This document shows, piece by piece, positions 4,519 through 10,532 of a stretch of 10,532 nucleotides of DNA. Source of the stretch: Patescibacteria group bacterium UBA6102 (GTDB taxonomy: Bacteria; Patescibacteriota; Minisyncoccia; Minisyncoccales; UBA5738). The notes under the pieces are model-generated. The model had not been told where the DNA came from, did not search any database, and saw only the letters and a program-made list of their open reading frames with translations. Each line of letters begins with the position of its first letter. The stretch's first letter is position 1. The DNA lies in the NCBI GenBank assembly GCA_002423555.1, contig DIWQ01000054.1, positions 1-10,532 on the forward strand, given 5' to 3'. Position numbers and translations under genes: made by a program.

Positions 4519-5622
4519 ATGGAACAGAAAAAAGCAAAGACGGGTTTTTTGAAAAAGATCGGCGAATTTTTTAAAAATAACAAACCGGCCAAAGTCGCCG
4601 GACTGGCGGTTTTGGGATTGGCGGGCATTTATTTGGTAATCAATCTTCCGAGGACGGCACTGCCAGCCGTTCTGCCGGCAATGCCGGGATATTATCCGTC
4701 ATCCGAATACAAATCATCCGGATACGGGGACGATTATGCTTTTTCCGAAAAGTATAATTCCGTTCCGCTTGCTTCATCAATGGAATTACCGATGGAGAGC
4801 GGCGGCGGAATCTCCGGTCTTTTTTCCGCCAGAAACGCGGCGGGCCTTGCCGATGATGGCGGCGGCACTGCGGGCGATGCCGCCGAAAATTATGAAACGG
4901 CCGAATACCGCATTAATTATGAAAGTCGCGATCTTGAAAAAACCTGCGCCGCCGTGGGCGGGCTCAAGCCTCGGCCGGAAGTGATCTTTGAAAACGCCGT
5001 TGAGTCCGACGAATATTGCCGCTACACTTTCAAGGTCCAACGCGCCAAGGCGGAAGAGATATTGGGCTTTCTCAAAGGCTTGGGCCCCAAAGATGTTACC
5101 GAAAATATTTACACGATTCAGGAACGGCTGGAAGATTACACCGGCCAGATTGATATTTTGGAAAAGAAATTGGCGGTGGTTGACGACACTTTGAACCGCG
5201 CGAATGCCGCTTATGACGAAGTGTCGGGACTGGCCACCGAACAGAATGACGCCGAAACTTTGTCCAAAGTCATTAACAATAAGATCAACACCATCAAGCA
5301 ATTGACGCAGGAGCGGCTGAACACCGCCGCCCAGCTTGAGCAATTGCGCCGGTCAAAATCCCTGCAGGCCGACAAGCTTGACTATACCTATTTTAACGTC
5401 TACGCCCGCGACAATTCATACTTTGATTGGCGTGATGTCAAAGATTCGTGGCAAACGGCGGTGAAAAATGCGGTCGGCGGGTTGAACCGGATTGTCCAAA
5501 GCATCAGCGTCAATCTGGCGGTATTTTTGCTGGAAATTTTGCAATATGCAATTTACGGCGCGGTGCTGTTAATCGCCGCCAAATATTTCTGGAAAGCGGC
5601 CAAAGCCATCTGGAAAAAATAA
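4519..5622 (+). CDS. DUF4349-type coiled-coil membrane protein
   Basis: A 367-residue protein anchored at both ends. A basic N-terminus is followed by TM1 (about 26-44), then a Gly/Ser/Tyr-rich flexible stretch (50-115). A globular strand-rich part (about 118-180) holds two cysteines that could pair. Then come DVTENIYTIQERLEDYTGQIDILEKKL and a long antiparallel-type coiled coil (about 185-290), a YTYFNVY strand and a C-terminal TM (about 332-357) with a basic tail. This order and the DVTE...LE...LE pattern fit DUF4349, whose role is unknown; the coiled coil should lie outside the membrane. A TTG start at 4498 directly after a 12-codon leader frame is possible, but ATG 4519 is simpler. No Shine-Dalgarno sequence is seen. 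It is first in the operon, 41 bp before the next gene. Confidence 0.82.
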   Translation: MEQKKAKTGFLKKIGEFFKNNKPAKVAGLAVLGLAGIYLVINLPRTALPAVLPAMPGYYPSSEYKSSGYGDDYAFSEKYNSVPLASSMELPMESGGGISGLFSARNAAGLADDGGGTAGDAAENYETAEYRINYESRDLEKTCAAVGGLKPRPEVIFENAVESDEYCRYTFKVQRAKAEEILGFLKGLGPKDVTENIYTIQERLEDYTGQIDILEKKLAVVDDTLNRANAAYDEVSGLATEQNDAETLSKVINNKINTIKQLTQERLNTAAQLEQLRRSKSLQADKLDYTYFNVYARDNSYFDWRDVKDSWQTAVKNAVGGLNRIVQSISVNLAVFLLEILQYAIYGAVLLIAAKYFWKAAKAIWKK

Positions 5623-5663
5623 ATGCCGCCGCCGGCAACTGCCGAGATTAAAAACAAAATCAC

Positions 5664-7052
5664 ATGGATCATTCCAATCTGGAAGACGCCAACCCGGGAG
5701 TGCCCGCCGCTGGCGCAGAAATCAAAAATAAGGTTTTGTTTAAAACCGCCGGGGACTACGCGATTTTGACCGCCGGCGGCGCAGAACAGGAACGGGGCGC
5801 GGCCAAAATAATTTTGAAAGAAGAAGAGATTTCTTTTTTGCCGGACAATGGCAAGGCGCTAAACATTGACATCCGTGAAATTGATCAAGCCGCCGCGGAC
5901 GATTATCGTGTCCTGATGAATTTGAAGTCGGGTGCGGCGGTGGAAATTTCCCGGCTGGGCTACCAGTTTGAAGATTTCTGGCGTCATTTTAGCGCGGCCT
6001 GGAACGCGGTTTTGATTGACATTTTCCTGATGAAAGAAGCCGCGGACAAGGGAAGCGCCCGCGCCCGGGTGTTGCGGTCGGGCAAGGATTTGGGAGAATG
6101 TCAAATCCAATTTTATGAAACTTCGTTTTTGGTTTTGCCGCGGGAATCCGGATTGTTTAAAATATTTTACGGCGATGTTGACGAGATGAAAGCGCAGAAT
6201 TTTAAAATCGCCCTGTCCGCGGAGGAGGAAAACATTGAACTGTCGCAAATGGGACAGGATTTTGATTTCTGTGCCAAAGCCGTTAATGCCGGAATGACGG
6301 CGATCTCGTTGAATGCGCAAACGCAGATAAAAGAAATGATTCCCGGGCTGGATTCGCTGGGGGTACGGCAGTTGGCCGAGGTGATGCGCGACGGACGTTG
6401 TGTTGCCAAATCGCGGGTGGATTCGCTGGCGCCGGGAACGTGGGAAAAAATTGAGGACTTTCTGCAAGCCGCGGGGATAAAAGAAGAATATGATTATTTG
6501 AAATCTTTGGGCGGCGGCGGCGAGATTTACGCGGGCGTTAAGCGCGGGGCGATGGGGAATTTGTCGGGCGATTACGCTTGGTTTTTGATTTCGCTCAAAG
6601 ACAATAATGCAATCGCGATGGAGGCGTCCAGCGAGGGCGGGTCGGGCAAGGCAACCTATTTTTTCCGTTTGGTTGCGCCGTTGGAATTTGAAGCGAAAAA
6701 AAACGATCTTGACCGGGAGGTTCAAAAAACCGCGGCGGCGGTGCAAAAATGCGTCCGGCGCATTAATTTTCGGCGGGAGCCGATTTATTTGCCGGAGGAG
6801 AAATTGCAAGATCCCAAATATTGGAAATATAAGTTTGTGCTGGCGCAAATTCCCGAACTGCGGTTTTTGCGGGAAATTTTCATCGGCCGGGCATTGCACC
6901 GGTCGCCGGAAATTTGGCGAAAGGACGTGCAGAAATTGCTGGAGTTTAATGCCGCGGCCAAAGACGGCGCCAAATGGCGGGCGGATGGCGATGATTTGGA
7001 GCCGCCGGCCGTCCCGGAGCAAAATAACGCGCAAAACCAAAATGAGACATAA
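5664..7052 (+). CDS. Hypothetical protein with duplicated PH-like module
   Basis: A 462-residue protein without a signal peptide or membrane segment, so probably cytoplasmic. I do not recognise a named family. Residues 54-117 and 151-214 look like two copies of one module. Both begin (E)xSFL, continue with alternating strands and end VEISRLGYQFEDFW...WNAV in the first and IELSQMGQDFDFC...MTAI in the second. Seven strands followed by a C-terminal helix would fit a PH-like fold, but that is inference. A helical stretch (about 225-280) with LDSLGVRQLAEVMRDGR follows, then a third strand-rich part (285-345), helices, and a disordered Gln/Asn/Pro-rich tail. The stop overlaps the next gene by 11 bp, so translation of the two is coupled. 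With the DUF4349 gene before it and a secreted protein after it, a membrane-associated scaffold is a possible job. Confidence 0.75.
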   Translation: MDHSNLEDANPGVPAAGAEIKNKVLFKTAGDYAILTAGGAEQERGAAKIILKEEEISFLPDNGKALNIDIREIDQAAADDYRVLMNLKSGAAVEISRLGYQFEDFWRHFSAAWNAVLIDIFLMKEAADKGSARARVLRSGKDLGECQIQFYETSFLVLPRESGLFKIFYGDVDEMKAQNFKIALSAEEENIELSQMGQDFDFCAKAVNAGMTAISLNAQTQIKEMIPGLDSLGVRQLAEVMRDGRCVAKSRVDSLAPGTWEKIEDFLQAAGIKEEYDYLKSLGGGGEIYAGVKRGAMGNLSGDYAWFLISLKDNNAIAMEASSEGGSGKATYFFRLVAPLEFEAKKNDLDREVQKTAAAVQKCVRRINFRREPIYLPEEKLQDPKYWKYKFVLAQIPELRFLREIFIGRALHRSPEIWRKDVQKLLEFNAAAKDGAKWRADGDDLEPPAVPEQNNAQNQNET

Positions 7053-8595
7053 AGCAAAGATATTCGCCGTATTGGCGATCGGCTTGTTTGCCGTTTTGCC
7101 GCTGGTCTTGGCGCAACCGATTGACAATTCGGCCGGCAATGGCGCGGCGGCGGAATCCGGAGAAAATCTTTACGGCCAAGGCGGTGAAATTTTAGATATG
7201 ACCGGATACGGCCAGGCGATTGAGGCGCTGATGAAAGCGCCGACGGGCAAGATGACCGATGAAATCTACGTTGAAATCACCGCGCGTTTGGCGGTTTGCC
7301 ATAAGGGGACAATGGTCACCGACGAAGTTTTCAATCATCTCAAAGATCCTTACGATGTCACGGCGCCGGAATATGCCGCGTTCACCTATCAGAATATGGA
7401 GAGGTATATGGAGGAAATTGACGCCGCGGAATCCGATCCCGCGGGCGGATGGATTAAGAAATACGAGGCAAGAAAGGCCGAATTGGAAGCCAATGGCTGT
7501 GTTTTCAACACCACGCCGGACGGCGAGGTTAAATCCCCGTGCATGGACGCCGACGGCGACGATCCCGATCGGGAAGGCGAAGTTTATTATTACGGAGAAA
7601 CCGCGCGGGCCGGCAATGAGCACTATGTTTGCGAGCCGTGCCGGTATGCGGATGCTTGCCGCGGAGATTTTGTCGTTGAGCAAATTTGCCGGGACGGGAA
7701 ACCGGCGGACGTGGAGCATAGATGCGAATTCGGCTGTTTTGCCGGCCGCTGTCTGGCGCGGGAAGAATCCCAAAAGCAATTGTGCGAAGGACAGTGCCTG
7801 AAAAACTGTCCGGCGGGCACCATGGATTTTGGCGCTGGCGGGTGCCCCAAAAAGGACGGCCAAAAAAATGTCTGTTGCCAGAAGGTGTTTGGCAAACCCG
7901 AGGCGTCCGGGACCTGTGCCGGAAGCTGTATGAAATCGTCGGTTTGTCCCGAAGGATACGAAAATAAAGGCACAGATTCCTGCGTGCAGGAGGAAAATTG
8001 CTATAAGTGCGGCCTGTTCAACCTGTTCACCTGTTGCGATTACACCAAAAATGTTTGCTGTGTTCCCAAAACCGACGCGCCGCTCCCCGCGCCGGCAAAA
8101 TGTAACGGTTATTGCGCCGCCGCCGCTTGCGCGGCGGGCAGTTTTGCCAAGGGAACGGCGGATTGCGCGCCGGCGCGGACTTGCCTGCCGTGCGGATTTT
8201 TCGGCCTGAAGAAATGTTGCGAATATCAAAGCACAATCTGTTGCGAATATCCCGAGCCGGTAACCGATTGCAGTGGCGGAATTTGCACCTATGACGAATG
8301 CCCCTCTGGAACGGTGGATGTCGGCATTGCCAACTGCGGCAAGGAAAAAAAATGCAAAACCGCCTGCTGGGGTTTTTGCAAGAAATGCGACAAAAAGCAA
8401 ACCAGATGTTGTATGGTTGTCGGCGGGGAAAAATGCGATCGGGGAACCTGTCAGGAAAGCGGCACTTGTCCTGTTGGCTATAAAAGCATCGGCGCGGCTG
8501 ATTGCGGTTCCTACGAAAAGGAGTATGCCTGCGGGTTTTTGGGGATGAGCAAATGCAAAGATCCGGCGGCCAAAACCTGTTGCGTGCCGGAATAA
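7042..8595 (+). CDS. Secreted cysteine-rich protein with five tandem repeats
   Basis: A 517-residue exported protein. Residues 1-24 are a signal peptide (basic start, hydrophobic core, cleavage after VLA). Residues 25-160 are a mostly helical domain with few cysteines. A module at 167-237 runs from C-M-D-A-D-G-D-D to GCFAGRC. It resembles the CxDxDG...CxxGC secreted module of CPR bacteria and DPANN archaea, and its Asp cluster could bind calcium. Five cysteine-rich repeats follow, starting near C248, C292, C354, C410 and C465. Their shared pattern is CxGxC, C(P)xG, GxxxC, a hairpin like CGFFGxxxC and a closing CC. I chose ATG 7042: it is inside the previous gene's end (11-bp overlap) and begins the signal peptide. 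The even, dense cysteines imply disulfides outside the cytoplasm, giving a stiff stalk or adhesion surface. No enzyme motif is visible. Confidence 0.85.
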   Translation: MRHKAKIFAVLAIGLFAVLPLVLAQPIDNSAGNGAAAESGENLYGQGGEILDMTGYGQAIEALMKAPTGKMTDEIYVEITARLAVCHKGTMVTDEVFNHLKDPYDVTAPEYAAFTYQNMERYMEEIDAAESDPAGGWIKKYEARKAELEANGCVFNTTPDGEVKSPCMDADGDDPDREGEVYYYGETARAGNEHYVCEPCRYADACRGDFVVEQICRDGKPADVEHRCEFGCFAGRCLAREESQKQLCEGQCLKNCPAGTMDFGAGGCPKKDGQKNVCCQKVFGKPEASGTCAGSCMKSSVCPEGYENKGTDSCVQEENCYKCGLFNLFTCCDYTKNVCCVPKTDAPLPAPAKCNGYCAAAACAAGSFAKGTADCAPARTCLPCGFFGLKKCCEYQSTICCEYPEPVTDCSGGICTYDECPSGTVDVGIANCGKEKKCKTACWGFCKKCDKKQTRCCMVVGGEKCDRGTCQESGTCPVGYKSIGAADCGSYEKEYACGFLGMSKCKDPAAKTCCVPE

Positions 8596-8607
8596 TTCGC
8601 AAATTTT

Positions 8608-8637
8608 TTGAAATATAATTATCTTGAATTGTAAAAT
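8608..8637 (+). promoter_or_regulatory. Possible promoter of the zinc-ribbon membrane gene
   Basis: TTGAAA (8608-8613) and TAAAAT (8632-8637) have an 18-bp spacer in the 87-bp gap between the two last genes. A consensus TATAAT at 8614-8619 also lies here, but with no -35 box at the right distance. The gap holds no terminator, so read-through from the upstream operon is also possible. Confidence 0.45.
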
Positions 8638-8682
8638 CCCCAAATCCAAAGAGGTAAAGAGTTTCGCAATTCAAAACAAAAT

Positions 8683-10503
8683 ATGAAGAACAAAAAAACA
8701 GTTTGTGGCGCAATGCTGGTGGGTTGTTTGTCGCTTGCCGGGATGTCGGTGTTTGCGGCGGATGCGATTACCGGCGGCGCAGATTTTGATTCCGCGGTAT
8801 TGGTCGCGCCGGGAGTTTATGAGGTTGCCGCGCTTCCCGAAGACCATCGCGATTTCTTTTATTTCAATCTTGATTCCGGACAGGAGGCGCAGGTGAGTGT
8901 TAAATTCAATCAGGCCGCGGGCAGTAATTATGGCACCAATGTCGGATTTAATCTATATGATTCCGAGAGACGGCAGTTGCGCAATGATTTTGGCGGTACC
9001 GGCGATACATTTGAATTTTCCTATTTATCGGGTTCGGGTGCGCCGGGCAGTAAGTATTATTTGGAGACTTATAACGATGGTATTTGGGACGGGGGCTCCT
9101 ATGTGGTTACACTCAAAACCGCCGATCGCTACGACGCGGAAAGCAAGACCGATGCCGGCGGCGATATTGCCGGCGCGATGGCGATATCGCCGGGCAATCA
9201 TAAAGGTTATTTGGCCGGCGGCGATTCTTTTGAAAGTGGCGGCGACGATCTTGCCGATTTTTACAAATTCAATGTTTCGTCCGGGCAAAGTCTAAACATC
9301 AATGCCGTGCCATCGTTGGAGGCGTCAATTTTGCTGGCGATCTATGACACGCAAAGAAAGCTGATTGATGAAGTTTCCGTGGATAATCCGGGGCAAATCA
9401 TAAATCTTCCATTCACGGCTCAAAAGGGCGGGGAAGTGTATCTGGCGGTAGCTTGTTATAACGAATATTGCGGAGAGCGGTTGGCTTCGTATGATCTGGG
9501 TATCGGCGCGGCGGTTGGCGTGGGCGCGGAAATCGCCGTGCCTGATGATGGCAGTGACGTTGTGCCGCCCGGCGGTGATACGGGAACTGGAAGCGGGGGT
9601 ATCGGCGCCGGCGGTATGGTCGGCCAAAACGGCGACGGTGAAATTTTCTATGATGATGACGGCAACGCAATGCTATCCCATGAACAAGCTGGCGGCGTTG
9701 ATATGCTTTTCGGCGGGCCGGGAATTTCAACGGCGTTTATCATCGGCAATCTGATCGTGTTGGGCGTCATTTTGTTTTTTTCACTGATATTTTATATTTA
9801 TTCCGCGGTTTGCCTGCAAAAGATTGCTAAAAGAACCAACACCGCGCCCGCGTGGCTGGCGTGGGTTCCGATCGCTAACGCGTTTTTAATGTTGAAAATC
9901 GCGCAAAAGCCTTGGTGGTGGTTTTTCTTGCTGTTTGTGCCGGTGATTAATATCGTTGCGGCGGTCATCGTTTGGATGAAGATTGCCGAATTTACCGGCA
10001 AAGAAAGCTGGGTCGGCGCGTTGACGCTGGTGCCGGTAATCGGCATCGCAATTCCTGCCTACCTGGCATTTTCGGGCGATTCTCAAAAAAAAACTGACGG
10101 CGGCGAGCCCGAAGAAAAAAAAGGGCCGGAATTTATTGGCGGGTCCAAAGAGGCGGACAAGCCCGTGGTCGGCTACAAGCATCCCTGCAAATACTGCGAG
10201 CAGATGGTTTCTCCGGACGCCGCGGTTTGCCCGTTTTGCGGCAAAGAAGGGCCGCTGGGGCCGGACAGATGTCCCAAATGCCACGATCCGATTGATAAGA
10301 AATGGAAAGCTTGCGCCCACTGTGGCTTGAACTTGCGCATTATTTGTCCGTTTTGCGGCAAGGTGACATTCTTTGGCAAATATTGCGAAGATTGCGGCAA
10401 AAAACTGGTGGTCGCCTGTCCGGTGTGCCAATTTGAACAGCCGCCGCTGGGCGATAAATGCATCAAGTGCGGCCAGCCTTTGAAAGGTTCGGCGCAAAAA
10501 TAA
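8683..10503 (+). CDS. PPC-domain/DUF5684/four-zinc-ribbon membrane protein
   Basis: A 606-residue trans-envelope protein. A signal peptide (1-25, ending VFA) is followed by two beta-sandwich domains of the PPC type (about 32-150 and 160-275), each with the D-F-Y-x-F-N-x-x-SGQ signature. A Gly/Asp-rich linker (278-345) leads to TM1 (about 350-372) and then DUF5684-like helices (about 388-463, with WLAWVPIANAFLMLKIA and a WWW segment). After a charged linker come eight CxxC motifs (C502/C505 to the C-terminal CIKC), forming four tandem zinc ribbons on the cytoplasmic side. The architecture links outside ligand-binding-type domains to inside metal-binding domains. Each part is a known family, but I do not know this whole combination. 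The start is fixed by the signal peptide; no Shine-Dalgarno sequence is close. Confidence 0.85.
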   Translation: MKNKKTVCGAMLVGCLSLAGMSVFAADAITGGADFDSAVLVAPGVYEVAALPEDHRDFFYFNLDSGQEAQVSVKFNQAAGSNYGTNVGFNLYDSERRQLRNDFGGTGDTFEFSYLSGSGAPGSKYYLETYNDGIWDGGSYVVTLKTADRYDAESKTDAGGDIAGAMAISPGNHKGYLAGGDSFESGGDDLADFYKFNVSSGQSLNINAVPSLEASILLAIYDTQRKLIDEVSVDNPGQIINLPFTAQKGGEVYLAVACYNEYCGERLASYDLGIGAAVGVGAEIAVPDDGSDVVPPGGDTGTGSGGIGAGGMVGQNGDGEIFYDDDGNAMLSHEQAGGVDMLFGGPGISTAFIIGNLIVLGVILFFSLIFYIYSAVCLQKIAKRTNTAPAWLAWVPIANAFLMLKIAQKPWWWFFLLFVPVINIVAAVIVWMKIAEFTGKESWVGALTLVPVIGIAIPAYLAFSGDSQKKTDGGEPEEKKGPEFIGGSKEADKPVVGYKHPCKYCEQMVSPDAAVCPFCGKEGPLGPDRCPKCHDPIDKKWKACAHCGLNLRIICPFCGKVTFFGKYCEDCGKKLVVACPVCQFEQPPLGDKCIKCGQPLKGSAQK

Positions 10504-10507
10504 TTCC

Positions 10508-10532
10508 AATCAATAATCAATAATCAATAATC
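10508..10532. repeat. 7-bp tandem repeat at window end
   Basis: AATCAAT is repeated in perfect tandem 3.6 times and runs off the right edge of the window, beginning 4 bp after the stop of the last gene. It is a simple microsatellite; its full length and function cannot be seen here. Confidence 0.8.

Noticed and set aside
6607..7041. N-terminal extension of the Cys-rich gene back to 6607
   Set aside because: It overlaps the previous gene by several hundred bases and reads as Arg/Trp/Cys-rich shadow sequence. The signal peptide begins exactly at ATG 7042.
5859..8649. Two long minus-strand open frames (426 aa at 5859-7139, 485 aa at 7192-8649)
   Set aside because: They are antisense to well-supported + strand genes. 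They lack recognisable domains and their composition is that of a wobble-GC shadow frame (Arg/Ala/Phe-rich).
1..10532. Alternative genetic code with UGA read as glycine, as in some CPR groups
   Set aside because: The zinc-ribbon and APH genes end at TGA at lengths normal for them, and no recognisable gene has an internal TGA.
1..10532. tRNA or rRNA genes
   Set aside because: The gaps are short and occupied by promoters, operators and repeats. I saw no cloverleaf arms or conserved rRNA segments.

Overview
The window looks like a bacterial chromosome segment, most likely from an uncultivated Candidate Phyla Radiation (Patescibacteria, Parcubacteria-like) lineage. The basis is the protein mix: a DUF4349 coiled-coil membrane protein, a DUF5684 membrane protein fused to zinc ribbons, a secreted protein with a CxDxDG-type cysteine module, a wHTH-Fic protein and a RHH/RelE-type toxin-antitoxin pair. 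Bacterial -35/-10 promoters are readable, and TGA and TAA both act as stops, so the code is not the UGA-Gly code of some CPR groups. The lineage call is an inference from family memory, not a search result. Only one gene (505-780) has a strong Shine-Dalgarno sequence. Most others have none, and at least two seem to be transcribed from, or within a few bases of, their start codon.

Two regions differ visibly in composition and content. Region A (1 to about 4330) is more AT-rich and looks accessory. It opens with a foreign-looking gene fragment joined to the truncated 5' end of an inverted transposase gene and its IS terminus (about 1-420). After that come unrelated same-strand genes: a small zinc-ribbon protein, an APH-family phosphotransferase, a RHH antitoxin with a RelE/ParE-type toxin, a NUDIX hydrolase and a wHTH-Fic protein. 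Four copies of an intergenic repeat with a conserved 30-bp core (826, 1899, 2088 and 2743) lie in the same orientation, each after a gene or small unit, giving a cassette-like layout. Two copies extend to about 81-82 bp and are imperfect palindromes. Promoter elements sit at the downstream edge of the other two. The TA pair and the Fic gene have their own dyad operators.

Region B (about 4380-10532) is richer in GC and GCC/GGC/CCG codons and holds four + strand genes for what looks like an envelope-associated set. They are a DUF4349 protein anchored at both ends, a soluble protein with an internally duplicated module, a secreted protein with a calcium-loop-like cysteine module and five tandem cysteine-rich repeats, and a 606-aa trans-membrane protein (two PPC-like beta-sandwich domains outside, DUF5684-like helices, four zinc ribbons inside). 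The first three probably form one transcript: the gaps are 41 bp and then an 11-bp overlap. The fourth may have its own promoter. I read the set as a surface or envelope stress/adhesion module in which extracellular modules are coupled to cytoplasmic metal-binding modules. The function is not established.

The items most worth attention are the intergenic repeat/cassette array, the wHTH-Fic protein whose catalytic His is Gln and whose start codon lies in a triple half-site operator, and the four-gene envelope cluster.
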